Below are positions 1 to 6,534 of a stretch of 12,381 nt of DNA, piece by piece. The stretch covers positions 1 to 12,381 of the forward strand of contig DAOPXW010000057.1 of NCBI GenBank assembly GCA_035352555.1, written 5' to 3'. The notes beneath the pieces were generated by a model. The model saw nothing but the letters and a program-made list of their open reading frames with translations, was not told the origin of the DNA and did not search any database. Within the stretch, counting starts at the first letter, position 1. Each line of letters opens with the position of its first letter. Origin of the DNA: UBA2922 sp035352555. GTDB taxonomy: Bacteria > Bacillota > Clostridia > Oscillospirales > Oscillospiraceae. Position numbers and translations under genes: made by a program.

Positions 1-837
1 CGCTACATCGCGGAGACCTGCCCCGCCTGTGTGGTGGTCACGGTGGACGCCGACGGCCAGCACGCCACCGCCGACGCCCTGCGCGTGGCCCGGGACGCCG
101 AAACGCACCCCCAGGCGCTGTGTCTGGGCTGCCGGGCCTTTTCCGGCAAGGTGCCCGCCCGCAGCCGCTTCGGCAATGAACTGACGCGCAGGGTGTTCAA
201 GGCCTCCACCGGCGTGTTCGTGTCCGATACCCAGACGGGCCTGCGGGGCTTCGGCGCCGCGCTGATCCCCTATCTGCTGACCGTGAGCGGCGAGCGCTAC
301 GAATATGAAATGAATATGCTGCTCTCCTGCGCCCGCATGGGCGTGCCCATCCGGGAGACGGCCATCGGGACCATGTATATCGACGGCAACGCCCATTCCC
401 ATTTTCATGTGCTGCGGGATTCTTTTCTGATCTACGGTGAGATCTTCAAATTCGCCGCCTCGTCGCTGACGGGCTTCGCCGTGGACTACGGTCTCTACAG
501 CCTGCTGGTGCTGCTCACGGCAGGACTGGGTGCGGCCAGCGTGCCGCTGTCCAACGTCACAGCCCGGCTGGTGTCCGCCGCGGTGAACTTCACAATGAAC
601 AAAAAGCTGGTGTTCAGAAGCGACGCCTCCGCCCTGCGCACCGGGGCCCAGTATTTTCTGCTGGCCGGGTGCATTCTGGCGGGCAATACCCTGCTTTTGA
701 GCTGGCTGGTCAACGGGCTGGGCGTGAACCGTTTCGCGGGCAAGCTGGTGACCGAGCTCACCTTCTTCACCCTAAGCTACTTCGCGCAAAAATTCCTCAT
801 CTTCAAAAAACCTGCCCACAAGGGAGCGATACAGTGA
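1..837 (+). CDS. GT2 glycosyltransferase fused to a GtrA-like membrane domain (5' truncated)
   Basis: The 5' end lies outside the window; 278 residues are visible in frame from base 1. They begin inside a GT-A fold glycosyltransferase family 2 domain of the polyprenyl-phosphate mannosyltransferase/DPM1 type. The DADGQH motif at visible residues 16-21 is the metal and nucleotide-sugar binding signature, and the later TQTGLRGF and ERYEYEMN segments are typical of the same family. From about residue 150 to the end there are four hydrophobic segments with a GtrA-type stretch (NFTMNKKLVF). GtrA domains are thought to help move or handle lipid-linked sugars at the membrane. The fusion therefore probably makes a polyprenyl-phosphate sugar and presents it for envelope glycan decoration. 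It is the first visible gene of an operon, and its stop overlaps the next start by 4 nt. Sugar and acceptor cannot be read from the sequence. The family call is firm; the biological target is inference. Confidence 0.9.
   Translation, partial: RYIAETCPACVVVTVDADGQHATADALRVARDAETHPQALCLGCRAFSGKVPARSRFGNELTRRVFKASTGVFVSDTQTGLRGFGAALIPYLLTVSGERYEYEMNMLLSCARMGVPIRETAIGTMYIDGNAHSHFHVLRDSFLIYGEIFKFAASSLTGFAVDYGLYSLLVLLTAGLGAASVPLSNVTARLVSAAVNFTMNKKLVFRSDASALRTGAQYFLLAGCILAGNTLLLSWLVNGLGVNRFAGKLVTELTFFTLSYFAQKFLIFKKPAHKGAIQ
821..826 (+). promoter_or_regulatory. Ribosome binding site fixing the GTG start at 834
   Basis: AGGGAG lies 7 nt before GTG at 834-836, inside the end of the upstream gene. It supports this GTG over far-upstream in-frame starts, which would add 55 residues of non-family sequence read out of frame from the GtrA domain. 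GTGA (834-837) is both start and overlapping stop, indicating translational coupling. Confidence 0.7.
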
Positions 838-1742
838 AACGATTCTTTGCCTCCAAGTTCTTCTCCGCGGCCTACGCGGTGCTGCTGCTGTGCTTTACGG
901 CCTACGTGTTGCTGGACGCCTTCATCATCCCCCGCACCTACGCCGCGCAGGGCGGCACTTCCACCGCATCCTCCACAGCCGCCTCCACCGGGTCCAGCCA
1001 GGGTGTGGTATCCACCGACAGCTGCTACAGCGACGGCAACATCACCGTCACCCTGACCACCTCCCGGCTGGACGACACCACCGTCTACACGGCGGACATC
1101 GTGCTGTCGGACGCTTCCTATCTCCAGACCGCGCTGGCCGGCGCCGCCTGCGGGCGCAACATCACCGCGGACACCTCCGCCATCGCGGCGGACAACGACG
1201 CCATCATCGCCGTCAACGGCGACTATTACGGCGGGCGCACCGCGGGCTATGTCATCCGCAACGGTGTGCTGTACCGCAGCACCTCCGCCGGGGACGACCA
1301 GCAGGATCTGGTGGTCTATGCCGACGGGACCTTCGAGATCATCTCTGAGGGCGACGTCTCCGCTGAGACGCTGCTGAAAAACGGCGCGCAGCAGGTGTTC
1401 TCCTTCGGCCCCGGGCTGGTGTCCGGCGGGACGGTCACCGTGACGGCGGACGAGGAGGTGGACCGGGCCAAAACCACCAACCCCCGCACCGCCATCGGCG
1501 AGATCTCCCCGCTGCACTATGTGATGGTGGTGGCCGACGGCCGCACCAGCGAGAGCACGGGCCTGTCCTTGTACGAGCTGGCGGGATATCTGCAGTCCCT
1601 GGGCGTGACCACCGCCTACAATCTGGACGGCGGCGGCTCCTCCACCCTGTACTTCAACGGTCAGGTAATCAACAATCCCACTACCAACGGCACCGCCATC
1701 AAGGAAAGGAAGGTGAGCGACATTGTCTATATCGGCTGCTGA
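834..1742 (+). CDS. Membrane-anchored phosphodiester glycosidase, NAGPA family
   Basis: The protein is 302 residues from a GTG start. A basic N-terminus (VKRFF) and a hydrophobic segment at about residues 12-32 form a signal anchor. A low-complexity Thr/Ser/Ala linker (about 40-60) follows, then the catalytic domain outside the membrane. Motifs of the N-acetylglucosamine-1-phosphodiester alpha-N-acetylglucosaminidase family (NAGPA, PF09992) are clear: NGDYY at 128-132, FGPGL at 191-195, NPRTAIG at 216-222 and NLDGGGSSTLY at 263-273. Family members cleave sugar-1-phosphodiester bonds; bacterial ones are thought to act on surface polymers such as teichoic acids or phosphoglycans. Overlaps of 4 nt with the GT2-GtrA gene and 20 nt with the next gene suggest one transcript and a shared envelope-glycan role. 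The substrate is unknown. Confidence 0.88.
   Translation: MKRFFASKFFSAAYAVLLLCFTAYVLLDAFIIPRTYAAQGGTSTASSTAASTGSSQGVVSTDSCYSDGNITVTLTTSRLDDTTVYTADIVLSDASYLQTALAGAACGRNITADTSAIAADNDAIIAVNGDYYGGRTAGYVIRNGVLYRSTSAGDDQQDLVVYADGTFEIISEGDVSAETLLKNGAQQVFSFGPGLVSGGTVTVTADEEVDRAKTTNPRTAIGEISPLHYVMVVADGRTSESTGLSLYELAGYLQSLGVTTAYNLDGGGSSTLYFNGQVINNPTTNGTAIKERKVSDIVYIGC
1708..1716 (+). promoter_or_regulatory. Ribosome binding site for the TTG start at 1723
   Basis: GGAAGGTGA, within a longer purine-rich run from 1701, ends 6 nt before TTG at 1723-1725. An in-frame TGA at 1714-1716 rules out any start further upstream in this frame, and the next in-frame ATG (1831) would remove the first membrane helix. 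TTG is therefore the best start, although a rare one. Confidence 0.55.
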
Positions 1743-2778
1743 TCTCAAGCGCTATCTGCTGGCCGCGCTGGGCTGCGCCGTGCTCTCCGCCGTCTACGAG
1801 TGCTTCAGTCACGGCGTCTGCTCCGTGTGGATGATNNNNNNNNNNNNNNNNNNNNNNNNNNNNNNNNNNNNNNNNNNNNNNNNNNNNNNNNNNNNNNNNN
1901 NNNNNNNNNNNNNNNNNNNNNNNNNNNNNNNNNNNCTGAAATTCATTGCCCGCATTTCGGGCAGCAAGGCCCTGAACCGGTTCTTTGCCAAATGTCACGT
2001 CCCTTTCGGCGTGATCCTGCTCATCGCGGGTCTGGCCCACGGGATTCTGGCCGGCAACACCGCCGGCAGCGGGATCGCGGACGTCCGGCTGGGCAGCCAG
2101 CTTTTCACCCTCAACTGGGGCACCGCATGCCTCTTTATCGGCGTTCTGCTGGGGCTGACCTACGCCTTCCGCCGGCGGCTGAAGAAATGGTGGATGCCGC
2201 TGCACCGGGCGCTGACCGCAGCCATCATGGCCGTGCTGGTGCTGCATGTGTGCAGCACCGGCATCCTGCTCTTCTCCGGCGGGGGCGCGGCGGACGTGTC
2301 CGATTCCGCCGCCTCCTATTCCGCCGGCGCCGACGGCGACGGCAGCTCCCTGCAGTCCGTGTCGGACTTCTCCGGCGCGGTGCTCGCTGACGGCGTCTAC
2401 GAGGGCTCCGCTCAGGGGTACAAGAGCACCATCACCGTATCGGTGACGGTCTCCGGCGGGGCGGTCACCGATATCGAGGTGGTCGGCGAGAGCGACACCG
2501 CCAACTATTTCAGTCGGGCGGAAGCCTTGCTGGACGACATCGTCTCCCGGCAGTCGCTGGACGTGGACAGCGTTTCCGGCGCCACCTATTCCTCCCAGGG
2601 CCTCATCAACGCCGTGTACGACGCCCTCGGCGGCGCGGTGCAGTCGGGCACCCTCGGCACGTCCGATTCCGCCGCCGGGGCCGAGGGCAGCCAGTCCGGC
2701 AGTGCCTCGCGCTCCGCCGCGCAGACGCCCGACTCCGTAAGCTCCGCCACCCGGAGCGGCCGCGGCTACGGCCGTTGA
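1723..2778 (+). CDS. Di-haem ferric-reductase-like membrane protein with C-terminal FMN-binding domain (broken by assembly gap)
   Basis: The frame is continuous across a 100-N gap, whose true length is unknown. Before the gap is one hydrophobic segment ending in YECFSHGVCSVWMM. After it come three membrane helices. The first and third carry histidine pairs spaced H-x13-H (CHVPF to AHGIL, and LHRAL to LHVCS), the classic pattern for two stacked b-haems in ferric reductase/NADPH-oxidase-like proteins. A cytosolic RRRLKK loop puts the C-terminus outside. There an FMN-binding domain (PF04205) ends in DSVSGATYSS; the Thr codon at 2584-2586 is the expected site for covalent FMN attachment by ApbE. 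A Ser/Ala-rich tail follows. The protein probably passes electrons across the membrane to an extracytosolic acceptor. No ApbE gene is visible. The two sides of the gap may belong to two separate genes. Confidence 0.75.
   Translation: MSISAADLKRYLLAALGCAVLSAVYECFSHGVCSVWMXXXXXXXXXXXXXXXXXXXXXXXXXXXXXXXXXXLKFIARISGSKALNRFFAKCHVPFGVILLIAGLAHGILAGNTAGSGIADVRLGSQLFTLNWGTACLFIGVLLGLTYAFRRRLKKWWMPLHRALTAAIMAVLVLHVCSTGILLFSGGGAADVSDSAASYSAGADGDGSSLQSVSDFSGAVLADGVYEGSAQGYKSTITVSVTVSGGAVTDIEVVGESDTANYFSRAEALLDDIVSRQSLDVDSVSGATYSSQGLINAVYDALGGAVQSGTLGTSDSAAGAEGSQSGSASRSAAQTPDSVSSATRSGRGYGR
1836..1935. other. Assembly gap (100 N)
   Basis: Exactly 100 consecutive N, the conventional placeholder for a scaffold gap of unknown size. 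It falls inside the coding region of the FMN-binding membrane protein, so that gene's length and even its unity are uncertain. Confidence 0.97.
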
Positions 2779-2798
2779 TGGCCCCCGGACAGAAACTC

Positions 2799-2842
2799 AA
2801 CCGCCGCGCTCTGAAAGGAGCGCGGCGGTTGTTTTCATTTTT
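2799..2842 (+). terminator. Rho-independent terminator between convergent genes
   Basis: A perfect 12-bp stem pairs 2799-2810 (AACCGCCGCGCT) with 2819-2830 (AGCGCGGCGGTT) around an 8-nt loop, followed by the T-rich run GTTTTCATTTTTCT. It ends the envelope operon 20 nt after its stop. The stem also lies just past the tetR stop on the other strand, so it may act in both directions, though the T-run on that side is weaker (GAGTTTCTG). Confidence 0.88.
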
Positions 2843-3407
2843 CTCCCCTGTCGGCCTGCCGGAGATACGCCGCGCTCTGGCGGATGAATTCCTCCGTGTC
2901 GAAGCGGTCGTTGCGGATGGCCTTCTGCACGATCAGCCCGTCCGAGGCCAGCAGGATCAGCCAGGTCAGATAATCGGCCCCAACCGCGTCGGTGCGCTCG
3001 GCGATCTTCTGGGAGATCAGCGTCTCGAACTGGCTGTAGCGGTCGATGAGCTTGCGGCGCGTCTCTTCGTCGCCCAGCATGGCCGCGTTCAGCAGGTGCA
3101 GCCGGATGCCGGCAGAGGCCACGTTGCGCTCCACCACGTATTTCACCAGCCGGTGGATGGAGGTGTCCTTCTCCTTGTTCTCCGTCCAGCTGACAAGCTC
3201 GTCCCACTGCTTGTCCAGATAGCGGTCGGTGAGGTCGAACAGGATTTCGGTCTTGTCCTTGTAGTGATAATACAGCGTCCCCTTGGACACGCCGGCCAGC
3301 GCCGCGATCTCCGCCAGCGTGATGTCGGACAGATTGTCGGTCTGCAGCAGCGTTTCCGCGGCGTCCATAATTTTTTCCCGGACATTGTCCTTTCTCGGTG
3401 CGGCCAT
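2835..3407 (-). CDS. TetR/AcrR-family transcriptional repressor
   Basis: The protein is 190 residues, normal for TetR regulators. The N-terminal DNA-binding domain spans about residues 8-55. Its helix-turn-helix reads TLAEIAALAGVSKGTLYYHY (residues 30-49), a textbook TetR signature, and is followed by KDKTEILFDL. The all-helical C-terminal half should bind a ligand and form the dimer; it gives no hint of the ligand. The ATG is preceded on the minus strand by GGGAGA (3413-3418) at good spacing. The gene diverges from the five-gene flavoenzyme/kinase operon, with both promoters and a perfect palindrome between them. It very probably represses that operon and is released by a pathway substrate or intermediate. 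Whether it also controls its own gene is less clear, because the palindrome lies on the operon side. Confidence 0.93.
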   Translation of the reverse strand: MAAPRKDNVREKIMDAAETLLQTDNLSDITLAEIAALAGVSKGTLYYHYKDKTEILFDLTDRYLDKQWDELVSWTENKEKDTSIHRLVKYVVERNVASAGIRLHLLNAAMLGDEETRRKLIDRYSQFETLISQKIAERTDAVGADYLTWLILLASDGLIVQKAIRNDRFDTEEFIRQSAAYLRQADRGEK

Positions 3408-3439
3408 GGCGTTCTCCCAACATAATGTGATGATTCCGT

Positions 3440-3468
3440 ATTTTATCGCGCCCGCCCCCGCTTGTCAA
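3440..3468 (-). promoter_or_regulatory. Sigma-A-type promoter of the tetR gene
   Basis: On the minus strand TTGACA (3463-3468) is separated by 17 nt from TAAAAT (3440-3445). This is a consensus -35 and a 5/6 -10 at ideal spacing, about 33 bp upstream of the tetR ATG. Confidence 0.78.
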
Positions 3469-3482
3469 AATAATAATTCCCG

Positions 3483-3511
3483 TTGACTTTCCGCGTCCGC
3501 CGGCCTATACT
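3483..3511 (+). promoter_or_regulatory. Sigma-A-type promoter of the flavoenzyme/kinase operon
   Basis: TTGACT (3483-3488) and TATACT (3506-3511) are separated by exactly 17 nt, each matching consensus at 5 of 6 positions. Transcription should start near 3518, giving a leader of about 43 nt. The -35 lies 14 bp from the -35 of the divergent tetR promoter, so the two polymerases face away from each other. Confidence 0.82.
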
Positions 3512-3521
3512 GAGGGTAAGT

Positions 3522-3541
3522 AGTCGGCCAGCTGGCCGACT
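3522..3541. promoter_or_regulatory. Probable TetR operator: perfect 20-bp palindrome
   Basis: The half-site AGTCGGCCAG is followed immediately by its exact reverse complement CTGGCCGACT. It starts 10 bp after the -10 box, at or just past the expected transcription start and before the ribosome binding site. Size, symmetry and position fit a TetR-dimer operator that blocks polymerase. It has no loop and no T-run, so it is not a terminator. Assignment to the adjacent regulator is inference. Confidence 0.75.
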
Positions 3542-3549
3542 TGAAAATT

Positions 3550-3554
3550 GGAGG
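3550..3554 (+). promoter_or_regulatory. Ribosome binding site fixing the ATG at 3561
   Basis: GGAGG lies 6 nt before ATG 3561. It excludes an in-frame TTG at 3483, which coincides with the -35 box upstream of the transcription start and so cannot be translated from this promoter. Confidence 0.8.
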
Positions 3555-3560
3555 CGGAGC

Positions 3561-5264
3561 ATGACCCTCTCCCTGCTTAACAGAAAACTGCGCCGGGCCT
3601 TCGGCGGGCGGGTGACCGCCGGCGCGGAGGACGGCTGTATCGTGGTGCGCGGCGCGCTCTCCGACTGGGGCGACGTGATCCGCGCCTGTCAGATGTGCGC
3701 GAAGCCCCATTCAAAGCGCCATGTGGTGAACGACATCGCCTTCACCGGCGGCGCGGACGCCCCCATGCGTCTGCCCGCGGTTTGCGACGCCTCGCTGGAC
3801 GGGCTGCGGCCCGACGTGCTGATTATCGGCGGCGGCGTCTCCGGCGCGTCCATCGCCCGGGAGCTCACCCGCTGGAAGCTGGACGTGATCCTGGTGGATA
3901 AGGAAGCCGACCTGGCGCTGGGCGCCTCCGGCCGCAACGACGGCGAGATCCATCCCGGCATCGACCTGGGCCGGGGCTCGCTGAAGCACAAATACATCCG
4001 CCGGGGCAACGCGATGTACCCCCGGCTCTGTCGGGAGCTGGACGTGCCCTTCACCCGGCCGGGGCAGTACGTCTGCTTCCGGCAGGGCTTTCTGCGCCCC
4101 GCGGTGGCGGCCTACTGTCTGCGCCGCCGCTTTATCGACGGCATTTCCGACACCCGCATCGTGTCCGGCAAAAAGCTGCATGAGCTGGCGCCGGGGCTGA
4201 ATCCCGACTTCCGCTTCGCCATCTCCAACCCCTCCTCCGGCTGCGTGTGCCCCTATGGGCTGACCATCGCCTTCGCGGAAAACGCGGTGCGAAACGGCGC
4301 GCGGGTCAGTCTGGAGACCGCCGTGACCGGCATGGCCGAGGCGGGCGGGCGCATCACCTCCGTGACCACCAATCGGGGCACGCTGTATCCCCGGCTGGTG
4401 ATCAACGCCGCCGGCGTCTTTGCCGAAGAGATCGCCAAAATGGCGGGGGACCGGTTTTACTCCATCCACCCCCGCCGGGGCACCAACTCCATCCTCGACC
4501 GCAAGGCCGGGGCCTATTTCGACGCCATCGCCTCCGTGAAGCTGCTGCAGGGGCGGCGCACCCACACCAAGGGCGGCGGCGTGCTGCACACGGTGGACGA
4601 CAATCTGCTGGTGGGGCCCAACGCGGTGGAGACCTGGGAAAAGGAAAATTACGCCACCGACCCGGAGAGCATCGAGGCGGTGTTCAAAAAGCAGCGCATC
4701 ACGATGCCCGGCCTGTCCAAAAGCGACATCATCACCTATTTCACCGGCGTGCGCGCCGCCACCTTCGAGGAGGATTTCATCATCGAGCGCGGGCGAAAAA
4801 CAGCCAATCTCATCCACTGCGCGGGCATCCAGTCCCCGGGGCTGACCACCGCCCCCGCCGTGGCGCAGGACGTGGCGGAAATGGCCGTGGACATCCTGCG
4901 GGAGGGCGGGCCGGTGCTGAAAAATCCCGCCTTCGACCCCGTCCGGCGGGGCATCCCCGCCCTGCGGAAGATGGACGACGGGGCGCGCGGCGCGCTGATC
5001 CGCCAAAACCCGGATTACGGCGTGGTGGTGTGCCGCTGCGAGGAGATCAGCCGGGGCGAGATCCTGGACGCCCTGCGCGCCCCCATCTGCGTGCCCACGC
5101 TGGACGGCGTGAAAAAGCGGGTGCGGCCCGGCATGGGCCGCTGTCAGGGCGGCTTCTGCTCCCCGCTGGTGACGGAGATCATCGCGGAATTTCTGGGCAC
5201 GGACGCCGCCGACGTCAAAAAATCCTCGTCCGCCTCGCCGGTAGTGTCGGGCAGGACCAAGTGA
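3561..5264 (+). CDS. GlpA-like FAD-dependent dehydrogenase with C-terminal BFD-like [2Fe-2S] domain
   Basis: The protein is 567 residues. A small N-terminal extension (about residues 1-80) precedes the Rossmann FAD motif DVLIIGGGVSG (85-95), with the ribose-binding acid in VDK near 113 and the FAD-contact segment GASGRNDGEIHPG (121-133). This DAO-fold core resembles anaerobic glycerol-3-phosphate dehydrogenase subunit A and L-2-hydroxyglutarate oxidase. The C-terminus carries Cys491, Cys493, Cys528 and Cys533 in the C-x-C...C-x4-C pattern of BFD-like [2Fe-2S] domains, as in GlpA. It probably oxidises a glycerol-3-phosphate-type alcohol to a ketone and passes electrons to the next two products rather than to oxygen. 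It is the first gene of the operon, and the next start is 10 nt past its stop. GlpA-like describes the family; the true substrate may be a substituted glycerol phosphate. Confidence 0.85.
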   Translation: MTLSLLNRKLRRAFGGRVTAGAEDGCIVVRGALSDWGDVIRACQMCAKPHSKRHVVNDIAFTGGADAPMRLPAVCDASLDGLRPDVLIIGGGVSGASIARELTRWKLDVILVDKEADLALGASGRNDGEIHPGIDLGRGSLKHKYIRRGNAMYPRLCRELDVPFTRPGQYVCFRQGFLRPAVAAYCLRRRFIDGISDTRIVSGKKLHELAPGLNPDFRFAISNPSSGCVCPYGLTIAFAENAVRNGARVSLETAVTGMAEAGGRITSVTTNRGTLYPRLVINAAGVFAEEIAKMAGDRFYSIHPRRGTNSILDRKAGAYFDAIASVKLLQGRRTHTKGGGVLHTVDDNLLVGPNAVETWEKENYATDPESIEAVFKKQRITMPGLSKSDIITYFTGVRAATFEEDFIIERGRKTANLIHCAGIQSPGLTTAPAVAQDVAEMAVDILREGGPVLKNPAFDPVRRGIPALRKMDDGARGALIRQNPDYGVVVCRCEEISRGEILDALRAPICVPTLDGVKKRVRPGMGRCQGGFCSPLVTEIIAEFLGTDAADVKKSSSASPVVSGRTK

Positions 5265-5274
5265 GGAGGCGCAT

Positions 5275-6534
5275 ATGACAGACTACGATGTGATCGTCAT
5301 CGGCGGCGGCCCCGCGGGGCTGGCCGCGGCCATCTCCGCCAGAGAGCACGGCGCGGCAGCGCTGCTCATCGAGCGGGAGGCGAGGCTCGGCGGGATGCTG
5401 AAGCAGTGCATCCACGACGGCTTCGGCCTGCAGCGCTTCGGCGAGAAGCTGTCCGGGCCGGAATATGCGGAACGCTTCATGGACAAATTTTTCGCGCTGG
5501 GCATCCCGGCGCTGACCCTGACCTTTGTGACCCGGGCGTCGATCTTGCCCGACGGCGCTTTCGCCGTCACCACCGTGAACCGGGAGGGCGTCAGGACCCG
5601 CACGGCCCGCTCGCTGGTGCTCGCCACCGGCTGTCGGGAGCGGACGGCCAGGCAGGTGGCCATCCACGGCACCCGCCCCGCCGGGGTATTCACCGCCGGC
5701 ACGGCCCAGCACTACGTCAACCTTCTGGGGCTGCTGCCCGCCAAACGCTGCGTCATTCTCGGCTCCGGCGATATCGGGCTCATCATGGCCCGGCGGCTGA
5801 CGCTGGAGGGTGCCGAGGTTCTGGGCGTGTACGAGGCCAAGCCCACCCCCTCCGGCCTGCGGCGCAATATCCATCAGTGCCTGGAGGATTACGGCATCCC
5901 TCTGTATCTCTCCCACACCGTCACCCGGGTGTTCGGGGCCGACCGCCTCACGGGCGTGGAGGTATGCGCCGTGGACGGGGCCATGAACCCCATCCCCGGT
6001 ACGAAGCAGCGCCTGAGCTGCGACGGGCTCATCGTATCCGTGGGGCTCATCCCGGAAAACGAGCTGGCGGAGTCGCTGGGCGTGGCGCTGGACAAAACCG
6101 GCAGCCGGGGCCCCCTGTGCGACGGGCAGCTGATGACCAGTGTGCCCGGCGTGTTTTGCTGCGGCAACGCGCTGCACGTCAACGATCTGGTGGACTATGT
6201 GTCCGAGAGCGGGGAAAAGGCCGGGGAAAGCGCCGCCCGGTACGCCGGCGGCAGCCGTATGTGCATCCCGCTGGGCGTGTCGGAGCGCTTCGGCTATCTG
6301 GTGCCGCGGCTGCTGAATCTGGCCGAGGACAATTCCCGCACAAAGTTTTATTTCCGCTCCCGGGAGGAGCTGGGCAGCTGCCGCCTGCGGCTCACCGTGG
6401 ACGGCCGTGAGGTCTTTTCCAGACGCTACGACCATCTGCGGCCCCCGGAGATGGAGACGCTGGAGCTGGACATGGACGCCCTGCGGCTCTGTGCCGACTC
6501 CGGGTGCGCGTTTGAACTGGAGGTGGGCGAATAA
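5275..6534 (+). CDS. FAD/NAD(P)-dependent oxidoreductase, HcnB/OoxA-like
   Basis: The protein is 419 residues from an ATG with AGGAGG at 5264-5269. It has two nucleotide-binding folds: FAD motif VIVIGGGPAG (6-15) and a second, NAD(P)-type motif ILGSGDIG (161-168). The ATGCRER segment (117-123) and the late flavin motif around GVFCCGNALHVNDLVDYV (290-307) are typical of flavoproteins related to the hydrogen cyanide synthase and opine oxidase subunits. These usually work as partners of a DAO-fold subunit. There is no CxxC redox disulfide of the thioredoxin-reductase type. In many Firmicutes this protein follows a GlpA-like protein and precedes DUF1667, suggesting one complex in which it transfers electrons to or from a nicotinamide or another carrier. 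It overlaps the next gene by 1 nt. The exact reaction is unknown. Confidence 0.87.
   Translation: MTDYDVIVIGGGPAGLAAAISAREHGAAALLIEREARLGGMLKQCIHDGFGLQRFGEKLSGPEYAERFMDKFFALGIPALTLTFVTRASILPDGAFAVTTVNREGVRTRTARSLVLATGCRERTARQVAIHGTRPAGVFTAGTAQHYVNLLGLLPAKRCVILGSGDIGLIMARRLTLEGAEVLGVYEAKPTPSGLRRNIHQCLEDYGIPLYLSHTVTRVFGADRLTGVEVCAVDGAMNPIPGTKQRLSCDGLIVSVGLIPENELAESLGVALDKTGSRGPLCDGQLMTSVPGVFCCGNALHVNDLVDYVSESGEKAGESAARYAGGSRMCIPLGVSERFGYLVPRLLNLAEDNSRTKFYFRSREELGSCRLRLTVDGREVFSRRYDHLRPPEMETLELDMDALRLCADSGCAFELEVGE

Noticed and set aside
669..833. Upstream ATG extending the phosphodiester glycosidase by 55 residues
   Set aside because: The added sequence is an out-of-frame reading of the GtrA domain; the RBS and signal anchor point to GTG 834.
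777..1748. Long minus-strand open frame (323 aa) opposite the phosphodiester glycosidase gene
   Set aside because: It is Gly/Val/His-rich with no family motif, lies opposite a confidently coding gene and looks like a GC-rich codon shadow.
3419..3427. Short inverted repeat ACAT-A-ATGT before the tetR start as a second operator
   Set aside because: Only 4 bp per arm and unrelated in sequence to the 20-bp palindrome; likely chance.
3522..3541. Palindrome as a transcription terminator or attenuator
   Set aside because: It has no loop and no following T-run, and it sits directly at the transcription start, which fits an operator better.
3483..3560. Upstream TTG start extending the GlpA-like protein by 26 residues
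   Set aside because: That TTG is the -35 box and lies before the predicted transcription start; GGAGG supports ATG 3561.
3711..5006. Minus-strand 431-aa open frame opposite the GlpA-like gene
   Set aside because: Composition is low-complexity Gly/His/Ala, with no recognisable domain or ribosome binding site; it is a shadow of the real gene.
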